Shown here in pieces: positions 44,565-53,540 of a stretch of DNA of 64,000 bases. Below the pieces are notes generated by a model that was given only the letters and a program-made list of their open reading frames with translations, was not told the origin of the DNA and did no database searches. The position numbers were made by a program, and so were the translations under genes. The stretch is from Sphingomonas tagetis (lineage in GTDB: Bacteria > Pseudomonadota > Alphaproteobacteria > Sphingomonadales > Sphingomonadaceae), in contig NZ_JAMLDX010000008.1 of assembly GCF_024211275.1 (NCBI RefSeq), positions 1 through 64,000 on the forward strand. Direction: 5' to 3'. Each line of letters begins with the position of its first letter. Position 1 is the stretch's first letter.

Positions 44565-46832
44565 ATGAGGGCTATTCTGCTAGCGTCCGCATGCGTGGTC
44601 GCGCTTCAAACCGTTCCGGCATTCGCGCAGCCGCAGGATGAGGCTGGAGCATCGCGCCAGACCGAGCGGTCCGACAGCGAGATCATCGTCACCGCCACCC
44701 GCCGCGAGGAGCGGATCGAGGACGTCCCGCTCAGCATCTCGGCCTTTTCGCAGGAGGAGCTGACCGAAAAGGGCATCGTCGGTTTCGAAGGCATCGCGCG
44801 CGAGACGCCCGGGGTCGTGCTCAACCGCCCGACCCAGAACTTCAACAACTTCACCTCGCGCGGCATCGCCACCAACGGCTATAATGCCAATCTGCAGAGT
44901 TCGGTCGCGGTCTATATCGACGAGCTACCGGTCTCGACGATTGGCAATACGACGGTCGTCGATCCCAATCTGTTCGACGTCGAGCGCGTCGAGTTCCTGC
45001 GCGGGCCGCAGGGCACGCTGTTCGGTTCGGGTTCGCTGTCGGGTGCGATGCGCATCCTGACCAAGAGCCCAGACCTCAACGATTTCGACGTATCGGCCCT
45101 CGCCGATCTCGGCCTCACCGGATCGGACAGCTTCCGCCAGCGCTATAACCTGATGGTCAATGTGCCGGTGGTCACCGACAAGCTCGCGGTGCGCGCGGTC
45201 GGGTTCTACCGCAACGAGGAGGGCTATCTCGATAACATCGGTACCGGCGTGCATAATTCGAACACGCTGGTCGACTGGGGCGGGCGCGTGATCGTGCTGT
45301 GGAAGCCGACCGACCGGCTCTCGATCCGTCTGCTCGGTTCCTATGAGGACAGCAATCCCAAGGACAGCTCGCTGACCAGCCCGGCGCTGGGGCGCGAGAA
45401 GCGGCGATCGGACCGTCCCGACCAGTTCACCGGCAAGCAGACGGTCGCCAACGCGACGATCGAATATGAGTTCGATTTCGCCAAGTTCACCAGTTCGACC
45501 ACTTATTCGGATTTCGACCAGAAATTCTATGTCGATCTGGGCAACACGTTCGGTTTTCTCTTCCCCTTCGCGCTCGATGCCGACGGCTTCGACAAAGTCT
45601 TCGTGGAGGAAGCGCGGCTGGTCTCGTCGCTCGAGGGACCATTTCAGTTCACCGTGGGCGGCTTCTACCTGCACCGCCGCCGCGACGTCGATTTCAAATA
45701 CCGCTCGACGCCCGAATTCCTGCAGGCTCGCAACATCACCGGCCTGACCGACGAATATTATATCAAGCAGAACACCTACTCGATCGCGAACGAGCTCGCC
45801 GCGTTCGGTGAGCTGACCTACCGGTTCAGCGACAGGTTCTGGCTGACCGGCGGCATGCGCTATGGCAAGCTCGATGCGCAGGGCTTCACCGAGGCCGGTG
45901 GCCTCGGCAGCGGCACCAACTATTACACCGTCGGTTTCCTGGGACTGCGCAACGTCGCGCTGACCACCGTGCCGTTCGCCGCGGTCACCGGGGTCAAGGC
46001 AAGAGCTTCGAAGCCGTCGTGGAAGGTGAGCGCGACGTTCAAGCCGAGCGGATCGCTGACGACCTATGCGACCTTCTCCACCGGCTTCCGGTCACCCATC
46101 GTCAATGCCTTTGCCGGCCGCGCCAGCCTGACCAACCCGGCCGACATCATCATCCCCAACGGCGCAAGCTCGGACGATCTCAAAAGCTATGAGATCGGGG
46201 CCAAGGCGCGCTGGCTCGACGGCCGCGTGACGATGAACGTCGCGGCCTATTACATCGACTGGAGCAACATCCAGGCGCAGGCCAACCGCGTTTCGGACTC
46301 GGTGCAGTTCGCCACCAACATCGGCGGCGCGACCAGCAAGGGGTTCGAGGTCGAGATGGGCGTCATTCCCGCAAAGGACGTGTTCATCGGCCTGAACGCC
46401 GCCTACAACGACGCCAAGATCACCAGGCTCTCGCCGACCGAGGCCGCGATCTCGGGCGCGGTGCTGGGGCACCGGCTCTCGGCGCCGCGGCTGCAAGGGG
46501 CGATCTACATGACCTATGGCTTCGACATCGGCGACAGCACGCGCGGTACGATGGCGGTCAACGCGCAATATGTCGGGTCTTACAACAGCTCGTTCCCGAA
46601 CACGCCGGGCAACCCGAACCTTCGCCTGCCGACCTATGGCGAGACCGACGAATATGTGAACGTCAACGCCAGCCTCGGCCTGAAGCACGGCTCGCTCTCG
46701 GCGCAGGTCTATGTCGAAAATCTGTTCGACGATCACTCGGTGGTCTACGTCCATCCCGAGGCGTTCCTGGCCAGCCGATCCGGCACGCTGCGGCCGCGCA
46801 CGGTCGGCATCCGGCTCGGTTATGGGCTGTAA
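44565..46832 (+). CDS. TonB-dependent outer-membrane receptor
   Basis: 755 residues. A signal peptide (CVVALQTVPAFAQPQ) is followed by the plug with EIIVTATRREERIEDVPLSI, TPGVVLNRPTQNFNNFTSRG and VERVEFLRGPQGTLFGSGSL. The barrel ends with RPRTVGIRLGYGL. I chose the ATG at 44565 with GAGGAGAGG upstream. The following genes (permease, esterase, CoA ligase) make a large hydrophobic ester the likely cargo (inference). Confidence 0.9.
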   Translation: MRAILLASACVVALQTVPAFAQPQDEAGASRQTERSDSEIIVTATRREERIEDVPLSISAFSQEELTEKGIVGFEGIARETPGVVLNRPTQNFNNFTSRGIATNGYNANLQSSVAVYIDELPVSTIGNTTVVDPNLFDVERVEFLRGPQGTLFGSGSLSGAMRILTKSPDLNDFDVSALADLGLTGSDSFRQRYNLMVNVPVVTDKLAVRAVGFYRNEEGYLDNIGTGVHNSNTLVDWGGRVIVLWKPTDRLSIRLLGSYEDSNPKDSSLTSPALGREKRRSDRPDQFTGKQTVANATIEYEFDFAKFTSSTTYSDFDQKFYVDLGNTFGFLFPFALDADGFDKVFVEEARLVSSLEGPFQFTVGGFYLHRRRDVDFKYRSTPEFLQARNITGLTDEYYIKQNTYSIANELAAFGELTYRFSDRFWLTGGMRYGKLDAQGFTEAGGLGSGTNYYTVGFLGLRNVALTTVPFAAVTGVKARASKPSWKVSATFKPSGSLTTYATFSTGFRSPIVNAFAGRASLTNPADIIIPNGASSDDLKSYEIGAKARWLDGRVTMNVAAYYIDWSNIQAQANRVSDSVQFATNIGGATSKGFEVEMGVIPAKDVFIGLNAAYNDAKITRLSPTEAAISGAVLGHRLSAPRLQGAIYMTYGFDIGDSTRGTMAVNAQYVGSYNSSFPNTPGNPNLRLPTYGETDEYVNVNASLGLKHGSLSAQVYVENLFDDHSVVYVHPEAFLASRSGTLRPRTVGIRLGYGL

Positions 46833-46835
46833 GGG

Positions 46836-48134
46836 ATGACCGCAATCGCGGCCGGCGATCCAGCGGGTGAGGCGAAGCCGGCACGGGCCGGTTTCGTCCT
46901 CGCCATGCTGACCTTCGTCTATGTCCTCAACTTCCTCGACCGGCAGCTGATCGGCATCCTCGCCAAGCCGATCCAGGATTCGCTGGGGGTCAGCGACAGC
47001 CAGCTCGGGCTGATCGGCGGACTCTATTTCGCGATGTTCTATTGCTTCATCGCGATCCCCGTCGGGTGGTTCGCCGACCGCACCAGCCGCGTCGGCGTGC
47101 TGTCGCTCGCCTGCGCGATCTGGAGCGGTGCGACGGTCGCGTGCGGCCTGGCGGCCAACTACACGCAGCTGGTGATCGCGCGCATGGCGGTGGGGTTCGG
47201 CGAGGCGGGAGGCGTGCCGCCCTCCTATGCGATCATCACCGACACCTATCCGCCGGGCAAGCGCGCCGCGGCGCTCGGCATCTTCAACCTCGGACCGGCG
47301 ATCGGCGCGGCGCTCGGCGTGGCGTTCGGCGCGGCGATCGCGGCGCGGTTCGGCTGGCGCGTGCCGTTCATCGCCGTCGGCGCGATCGGCATCGTCACCG
47401 CACTGCTCGTCTGGCTTACGGTGCGCGAGCCGGCGCGCGGCGCGACCGATACGGTGCAGGCGCGGGGCGACGGCAGGGCGCCGTTCTGGCCCACTGTCGG
47501 CATGTTCCTGTCCAACCCGGTGCTGATGCTCGCCGCGTTCGGCAGCGGCGCGACGCAGTTCGTGACTTACGGTCTCGGCAACTTCGCGGTGCTGTTCCTG
47601 ATGCGCGAAAAGGGCATGACACTGGGCGATGTCGGCATCTGGTACGCGCTAGTGCTGGTTCTCGGCATGGGTGGCGGCATGGTCGTATCAGGGAGAGTGA
47701 TCGACCGCATGACGCGAACTTCACGCGCGGGTTACGCGATCGCGCCCGCGCTCTCGCTCGCCGTCGCCATGCCCTTTTATCTCGGCTTCGTGTGGGCGCC
47801 GGGTTGGGCACTGGCGCTGGCCTTCCTGGCTTTGGTGATGGTATTCAACTATTTCTACCTCTCGGCATCGGTGGCGCTGGTGCAGGAGGAAGTGCTGCCC
47901 AACCAGCGCGTGCTGTCGGGCGCGTTGCTGCTGCTGATCATGAACTTCATCGGCCTTGGCCTTGGGCCGACCTGGGTCGGCTTCGCCAGCGACTGGTTCA
48001 AGGCGCAGGGCGACGCGCACGGCCTGCAATCCGCGCTCTACACGCTGACGCCCTTCTATCTGGTCGCCATCACCCTCTTCCTCTGGCTCGCGCGCGTGCT
48101 GCGGCGCGAGGTCAAGCCTCAGGTTCACGCATGA
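46836..48134 (+). CDS. MFS transporter
   Basis: 432 residues with 12 predicted helices. FVLAMLTFVYVLNFLDRQLI at the start, WFADRTSRVGVLSLACAIWS after helix 2, and RMAVGFGEAGGVPPSYAIIT are the motif-A and motif-C regions of the spinster-like MFS group often paired with TonB receptors in sphingomonads. It begins 4 nt after the receptor stop, and its own stop overlaps the esterase start (ATGA). It would move the receptor's cargo across the inner membrane. Confidence 0.85.
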   Translation: MTAIAAGDPAGEAKPARAGFVLAMLTFVYVLNFLDRQLIGILAKPIQDSLGVSDSQLGLIGGLYFAMFYCFIAIPVGWFADRTSRVGVLSLACAIWSGATVACGLAANYTQLVIARMAVGFGEAGGVPPSYAIITDTYPPGKRAAALGIFNLGPAIGAALGVAFGAAIAARFGWRVPFIAVGAIGIVTALLVWLTVREPARGATDTVQARGDGRAPFWPTVGMFLSNPVLMLAAFGSGATQFVTYGLGNFAVLFLMREKGMTLGDVGIWYALVLVLGMGGGMVVSGRVIDRMTRTSRAGYAIAPALSLAVAMPFYLGFVWAPGWALALAFLALVMVFNYFYLSASVALVQEEVLPNQRVLSGALLLLIMNFIGLGLGPTWVGFASDWFKAQGDAHGLQSALYTLTPFYLVAITLFLWLARVLRREVKPQVHA

Positions 48135-49753
48135 CACCGTTTCGTCGCGCCGCGCTGACAGCCAGCCTGTTCGCCGCCGCACCCGCTTTGGCGCAGGCCG
48201 TGCAGACCCCCGCGGGGACACTGGAGGGCGCCGCGCAAGGCGAAATTCGGGTGTTCAAGGGCATTCCCTATGCCCAGCCGCCGGTCGGTCCCTTGCGCTG
48301 GAAGCCGCCGGCGGCGCTGCCCGCCTGGCGGGGCGTGCGCAAGGCGACGGCGTTCGGTCCGGCCTGCGTCCAGCCGCGCTCGACGGCGATCAGCATCTAT
48401 TCCAACCCGCCCGAGAAGATGAGCGAGGACTGCCTGACGCTCAACATCTGGGCGCCGAAGCATGCCAAGGGCGCGCCGGTGGTCGTGTGGATTCATGGCG
48501 GTGCGCTGGTCAACGGCTACAGCCATGAGCCGATGTATGACGGCACGCGCATGGCCGAGCGCGGCGGGGTGATCGTGGTCTCGATCAACTACCGGCTCGG
48601 TATCCTGGGCTATCTCGCGCATCCCGAGCTCAGCAAAGAATCGGTCGAGGGCATCTCGGGCAATTACGGGCTGCTCGACCAGATCGCCGCGCTGCGCTGG
48701 GTCCGGCACAACGTCGCGTCGTTCGGCGGCGATCCGGACAACGTGACGATCGCGGGGGAGTCGGCCGGGGCGTTGAGCGTCATGTATCTGATGGCCTCGC
48801 CCCGCGCGCGCGGGCTGTTCCACAAGGCCGTGGCGCAGAGCGCTTACATGATCACCGCGCCCGAACTGAAGCAGGGGCGGTTCGGCCTGCCTTCGGCCGA
48901 AGTGGCGGGTAGCACGGCAACGACCGCGCTGGGTGCCAAGGACCTCGCGGCGTTGCGGGCGATGGACGCAGAAAAGCTCACACAGGAGGCCGCCCGAAAG
49001 GGCTATGGCCCGTGGGGCACGGTCGACGGCAAGCTGCTCACACGCCAGCTGGTGGAGACCTGGGACCGGGGCGAGCAGGCGCCGGTGCCGGTGATCGCCG
49101 GGTTCAATTCGGGCGAGATCCGGTCGCTGCGCATGCTGCTGCCCCCCGCCCCGGCCAATGCCGCGGCCTACGAAGCCGCGATCCGCGAGCGCTATGGCGA
49201 TCTCGCCGAGCCGTTTCTGCGGCTCTACCCCTCGGACAATATCAGCGAGGCGATGCTCGCAACGACGCGCGACGCGCTTTACGGCTGGACGTCGGCGCGG
49301 CTCGCGATCGGCCAGACCGCGCTTCGCCAGCCCGGCTATCTCTATCTGTTCGACCATGGCTACCCAGCGGCAGACGACAATGGGCTGCACGCCTTTCACG
49401 CCGCGGAAATCCCCTATGTCTTCGGCACGGCGGGCAAGCTGCCGCCTTACTGGCCCAAGATGCCCGACGGCGTTGCCGACCGCCGCCTGTCCGACGCCAT
49501 GTTGAGCTATTGGGTTTCGTTCGCTCGCAGCGGCACGCCGAGCGCGAGCGGCCAGCCGGCCTGGAAAACCTATGGCGCCGAAGCGAACTACATGACCTTC
49601 GCAAAGGCGCCCAAGCCCGGCGTAAAACTGTTTCCCGGCATGTTCGCGTTGCACGAAGCTGCCGTCTGCCGCCGCCGCGCCGTTGGCCAGCCGTGGAACT
49701 GGAACACCGGCGTCGTGTCGCCCGTCCTCGCCAAGGCCGCGGGGTGCAAATGA
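48131..49753 (+). CDS. Type-B carboxylesterase, secreted
   Basis: 540 residues. A signal peptide (ALTASLFAAAPALAQAV) is followed by the carboxylesterase domain with FKGIPYAQPPVGPLRW, SEDCLTLNIWAP, the oxyanion motif VVVWIHGGALVNGYS and the nucleophile GESAGALSVMY (Ser211). The expected His is in the FHAAEIPYVFG region. These periplasmic or secreted enzymes cleave aryl and alkyl esters. The ATG overlaps the MFS stop and its stop overlaps the CoA ligase start. Confidence 0.9.
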   Translation: MTPFRRAALTASLFAAAPALAQAVQTPAGTLEGAAQGEIRVFKGIPYAQPPVGPLRWKPPAALPAWRGVRKATAFGPACVQPRSTAISIYSNPPEKMSEDCLTLNIWAPKHAKGAPVVVWIHGGALVNGYSHEPMYDGTRMAERGGVIVVSINYRLGILGYLAHPELSKESVEGISGNYGLLDQIAALRWVRHNVASFGGDPDNVTIAGESAGALSVMYLMASPRARGLFHKAVAQSAYMITAPELKQGRFGLPSAEVAGSTATTALGAKDLAALRAMDAEKLTQEAARKGYGPWGTVDGKLLTRQLVETWDRGEQAPVPVIAGFNSGEIRSLRMLLPPAPANAAAYEAAIRERYGDLAEPFLRLYPSDNISEAMLATTRDALYGWTSARLAIGQTALRQPGYLYLFDHGYPAADDNGLHAFHAAEIPYVFGTAGKLPPYWPKMPDGVADRRLSDAMLSYWVSFARSGTPSASGQPAWKTYGAEANYMTFAKAPKPGVKLFPGMFALHEAAVCRRRAVGQPWNWNTGVVSPVLAKAAGCK

Positions 49754-51333
49754 TCGACGGGACCATGCAGGATTATCCGCTGACGCTGGACAAGTTCCTG
49801 CGCCACGCCGCCAAATGGCATCCGCGTGCTCAGGTGGCGACAGCGCGCGAGGGCGGAGCGATCGAGCGGATCGGCTACGCCGACATGCAGTCGCGCGCGC
49901 TGGCGATCACCTCGCTGCTCGCGGGATTCGGCGTGCAGCCGGGCGACCGCGTGGCAACGCTGGCATGGAACAGCCAGCCGCATGTCGAGAGCTGGTATGC
50001 GGTGATGGGGATCGGTGCGGTGTGCCACACGCTCAATCCCCGCCTGACTGCTGCACAGCTCGGCGCGATGGCCGCTCAGTCCGAAGCGAAGCTGCTGGTC
50101 GCGAGTGCCGACCTGCTGCCGCTCGCGCGCAATATCGCGGAGCGCGCCAGCGGAATCGAACGGATCCTGGTGATCGACGGCCATGTCGATGACGCGGGAT
50201 GCGCTGGAGTTCCTGTCACGCCGCTCGAGCCGTTGATCGCGACCGCGCCCGGCGGCGCGATATGGGGCGATTTCGCCGAGACGGCGCCCTCGGGCCTTTG
50301 CTTCACCTCGGGCACGACCGGCGCGCCGAAGGGTGTCTCCTACACGCATCGCGCCTGTTTTCTGCACACGCTGCGCTGTCTGCAGGCCGATGTGATGGCC
50401 GTGCGCGCCACCGACAGCGTGCTGGTCGTGGTACCGATGTTCCATGCCAATGCCTGGGGTCTGCCCTTCACCGTGCCGGCAGCCGGCGCGAAGCTGGTCC
50501 TGCCCGGCCGGTACAATGATGGCGCGAGCCTCGCCCGTCTGATCGCAGCGGAACAGGTGACGATCGGCGTCGCCGTCCCCACCGTGTGGCTCGGGCTTGT
50601 CGAGCATCTCGAGGTGACCGGCGGCGAACTGCCCAGTCTCCAGCGGATCATTGTCGGCGGCTCGCCACTGGCGCCCGCCCTGATGGCGCGAATCGAACAG
50701 CGCCTGGGGGTTACGGTCCAGACCAGTTGGGGGATGACCGAACTGTCACCGTCGGGCACGGTTGCCCCGCCGCACGACCCAGCGCGCGCGGCAACCGTGT
50801 CAGGCCGTCCGGCGATCGGGATCGACCTGCTGATCACCGATGCCGATGGCGAGCCGCTCGCCGAGCAGCGCGAGACGGAGGGCCATTTGCGCGTCCGCGG
50901 CGCGGCGGTGATCGATCGCTATTTCGGGCATGACGAGCCCGCCACCGATCCGCGCGGCTGGTTCGCGACGGGCGACCTCGCGCGCATCGACACGCACGGC
51001 AATCTGGTCATCACCGGCCGTGCAAAGGACCTGATCAAGTCGGGCGGCGAATGGATCAACCCGGCTGAGATCGAGGCCGTGGTTGGTGCGCTGCCCGAAG
51101 TGTCGCTCGCTGCCGTGATCGGCCGCACCGACGCCAAATGGGGCGAGCGGCCGGTGCTGTTGGTCGAGATGTGCGACGGCGCGATAAGCGACGAGGAGTT
51201 GCTCGAGCCGCTGCGCGGGCGCGTCGCGCCGTGGTGGATTCCCGACGCGGTCGTCCGGCTTGACGCCATGCCGCTTGCCCCGACGGGGAAGATCGACAAG
51301 ATTCGCTTGCGAGCCGAATATGGAAGCGCTTGA
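49750..51333 (+). CDS. Acyl-CoA synthetase (AMP-dependent ligase)
   Basis: 527 residues. The AMP-binding motif is SGLCFTSGTTGAPKGVSYTH at about 180-200, followed by VVPMFHANAWGLPF, SWGMTELSP (A5 motif) and GWFATGDLARIDTHGNLVIT (A7), then GRAKDLIKSGGEW and the ATP-lysine region APTGKIDKIRLR at the end. The MTELSP/FHANAWG variants match long-chain and aromatic acyl-CoA ligases. It would activate the acid freed by the esterase for beta-oxidation. The start overlaps the esterase stop (ATGA). Confidence 0.9.
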   Translation: MIDGTMQDYPLTLDKFLRHAAKWHPRAQVATAREGGAIERIGYADMQSRALAITSLLAGFGVQPGDRVATLAWNSQPHVESWYAVMGIGAVCHTLNPRLTAAQLGAMAAQSEAKLLVASADLLPLARNIAERASGIERILVIDGHVDDAGCAGVPVTPLEPLIATAPGGAIWGDFAETAPSGLCFTSGTTGAPKGVSYTHRACFLHTLRCLQADVMAVRATDSVLVVVPMFHANAWGLPFTVPAAGAKLVLPGRYNDGASLARLIAAEQVTIGVAVPTVWLGLVEHLEVTGGELPSLQRIIVGGSPLAPALMARIEQRLGVTVQTSWGMTELSPSGTVAPPHDPARAATVSGRPAIGIDLLITDADGEPLAEQRETEGHLRVRGAAVIDRYFGHDEPATDPRGWFATGDLARIDTHGNLVITGRAKDLIKSGGEWINPAEIEAVVGALPEVSLAAVIGRTDAKWGERPVLLVEMCDGAISDEELLEPLRGRVAPWWIPDAVVRLDAMPLAPTGKIDKIRLRAEYGSA

Positions 51334-52057
51334 GGTGCCGGCCGGCCCCATGCCCGGGGAAGAAGGAACGACAGGTCCAGTGGCTGAACGAGCGAACATG
51401 CGGCGGCGCACGACCAAGGCCGAGCAGCGCGCCGACACGATGGAACAGATCCTCGACGAGGCCGAGTATCTGTTCTCAAAGCACGGACTGCATGGCGTCA
51501 CGCTGAAGGATGTCGCCAAGCGCGTCGGCGTGCATCACACGCTTCTCAATTATTATTTCGAGGACAAGAAGAAGCTGTTCGACGCGGTGTTCGCCCGCCG
51601 CGCGGTCGTCACGAGCGAGCGGCGAATGAAGGCGCTCGACGATTATGACGCGGCGTGCGGCGGCAATCCGACGGTTGAAGGTGCGCTACACGCGTTTCTC
51701 GACACCGATCTCGATCTCTACATCGAAGGGGGCGAAGGTTGGAAGAATTACGGTGCACTCGGCGCGCTCGTCGCCAACACGCCCGAATGGGGTGCCGACC
51801 TCATGGACGAGCATTTCGATCCGGTCGTCCTGCGTCTGATCGGCCTGCTCAAGAAGGCGCTGCCGCACTGCAACGAGGCCGACATCTTCTGGGGCTACCA
51901 CTTCGTCACCGGCGCGCTGATGGTGACGCTGGCGCGCACCGGACGGATCGACAAGCTGTCCGGCGGGTTATGCGCTTCGGACGATTTTTCACAGGTCAAG
52001 GCACGCATGGCTGCGTTCATGGCGGCCGGGTTCCACCAGATTTGCGGCAAGCGCTGA
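51320..52057 (+). CDS. TetR-family transcriptional regulator
   Basis: About 245 residues. The helix-turn-helix domain is MEQILDEAEYLFSKHGLHGV then TLKDVAKRVGVHHTLLNYYF and FEDKKKLFDAVF, the TetR signature. The C-terminal ligand-binding helices are diverged, as usual. The start is uncertain: ATGs at 51320, 51350 and 51398 and a GTG at 51380 are all possible. The first overlaps the ligase stop and is the longest, the last is tightest to the helix-turn-helix. It probably binds the palindrome at 44469. Confidence 0.85.
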   Translation: MEALEVPAGPMPGEEGTTGPVAERANMRRRTTKAEQRADTMEQILDEAEYLFSKHGLHGVTLKDVAKRVGVHHTLLNYYFEDKKKLFDAVFARRAVVTSERRMKALDDYDAACGGNPTVEGALHAFLDTDLDLYIEGGEGWKNYGALGALVANTPEWGADLMDEHFDPVVLRLIGLLKKALPHCNEADIFWGYHFVTGALMVTLARTGRIDKLSGGLCASDDFSQVKARMAAFMAAGFHQICGKR

Positions 52058-52133
52058 CGGCGAGCTCGCGAAGCCCACGAGATCCCTGACGTTACGTCGC
52101 AAAACAACCGCCGCGCATTGCGCTCGTCGGGCA

Positions 52134-52150
52134 AAGTTGTATGACAAATT
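52134..52150 (+). promoter_or_regulatory. Shared operator motif, copy 1 (upstream of the GH43-like gene)
   Basis: AAGTTGTATGACAAATT lies about 80 bases before the ATG at 52226. TTGT-ATG-ACAA is a perfect short dyad, and AGTTGTATGA is shared with two other promoter regions in this locus. Confidence 0.5.
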
Positions 52151-52225
52151 CCCACGCGTGACATAGCCGGTCTGCCAGCTGCAGCGGCCGTGGCAGGCTG
52201 GCGCAATTTGACGGAGCATGTGTGC

Positions 52226-53338
52226 ATGACGAAGGCAGTACTCACCCTCGTGGCTTTGCTGACACTGCCGGCTTCAGCCCAAAACTACGGTCTCGACCGG
52301 CGGGACGATGGCTTTCGCGAACGGCTCGAAGTCATTCAGGAAAGCCAGGCGCCGGTGATAGGCCCGGACCAGATCGATCTCTCTGGCAACAAGTCGGGGT
52401 TCGAAACCGGCGTGACGCTGAAGATCGACGGCACCTATCACCTGTTCATCGGCGAAATGTTTGGCCGTCCCCACCTCGACTTGCGCATTGCCCACTGGAC
52501 GAGCAGCGACGCGATCCGCTGGACGCGCCAGGGCACGGTTCTGGAGAGCAAGCCCGGCCGCTCGCCGCAAAATCCGTTTTCCGAAGTGTGGATGCAGGCG
52601 ATGATCTTCGACGATAAGGCGGATCGCTGGACCCTGTTCTACATCGCCTATCGCGGCGGCAACAGCGCGCGCGGCGAGGCGTCCAACATGGACTATGAGG
52701 GCATTGCGCGCCGGGCGGTCTCGCAGGTGCCAGGGCGCAAGGGCATCGGCGGTCCGTTCAAGGATGCCGGCGTGGCGATGGCGCCGGGCGGCCGGGACGC
52801 CGCGATGTGGGAGGGGCAGCAGGGCCTCGATTCCTTCTTCCCCTACAAGGTCGGGAACAAGTGGGTCACGCTGCACGGCAGCCACAACCATTTCCCGGTC
52901 GCGCCCTGGCAGGTCGGCGTCGCGACCGCGCCGTCATTGACGTCGAGCGTGTGGAAGCGCGTGCCGAGCGAGCAGCCGTCGCCAATGGAGGGGCTGTTCA
53001 TCGAGAATCCGATCGTCAACCGGCTGCCCAACGGCAATTACATCGCCGTCTATGACAACAACCACTTTGCGCCAAACCAGCCCGACATCGCGGCAAAGCC
53101 GTATAATTCCGTCGGCTACAGCATCTCAAAGGACGGCATCCGCTGGCACCAGGGCCGATCGCTGGTCGTGCAGTCGAGCGAGGCGAGCAACTGGGCATCC
53201 GACCTGCGCACGCCGCTGGGCCTCGTGCCCGAGCAGGACGGCACCTACACCCTGCTCTACACTGCGCGCATGAAGGACCGGCCATTCTGGGGCATCGGGC
53301 GTGTCCGCGTAAAGCTGACGATGGCATCCCCCGAGTAG
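52226..53338 (+). CDS. Secreted GH43-like five-bladed propeller, probable glycosidase
   Basis: 370 residues with a signal peptide (AVLTLVALLTLPASAQNY). The mature part has IDGTYHLFIGEM, LRIAHWTSSDAIRWTRQGTV, SEVWMQAMIF and GYSISKDGIRWHQGRS, the sugar-bond propeller blades of GH43/GH62-like glycosidases. Clear acid triad residues could not be assigned from sequence alone, so it may be a carbohydrate-binding or inactive homolog. GGAG precedes the ATG, and the shared TTGTATGA operator lies upstream. Confidence 0.7.
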   Translation: MTKAVLTLVALLTLPASAQNYGLDRRDDGFRERLEVIQESQAPVIGPDQIDLSGNKSGFETGVTLKIDGTYHLFIGEMFGRPHLDLRIAHWTSSDAIRWTRQGTVLESKPGRSPQNPFSEVWMQAMIFDDKADRWTLFYIAYRGGNSARGEASNMDYEGIARRAVSQVPGRKGIGGPFKDAGVAMAPGGRDAAMWEGQQGLDSFFPYKVGNKWVTLHGSHNHFPVAPWQVGVATAPSLTSSVWKRVPSEQPSPMEGLFIENPIVNRLPNGNYIAVYDNNHFAPNQPDIAAKPYNSVGYSISKDGIRWHQGRSLVVQSSEASNWASDLRTPLGLVPEQDGTYTLLYTARMKDRPFWGIGRVRVKLTMASPE

Positions 53339-53540
53339 CAGTCTCCCACCTCTCCACCGTTCCCAACCGGCTCAACGACGTTCGTGCTCCCTGCCGTGGA
53401 GCAGGAATGGAGCGGGGCCTATCGAAAACGGTCTAGGTCAAATGGCTGACTGGCTTGCCCAGGAGACGGCCGTGCGCACGACCGCTCGCGCGCTGCTCCG
53501 ATAGCGAAATGACGGGCGATTAACGTATCACCCAAACATT

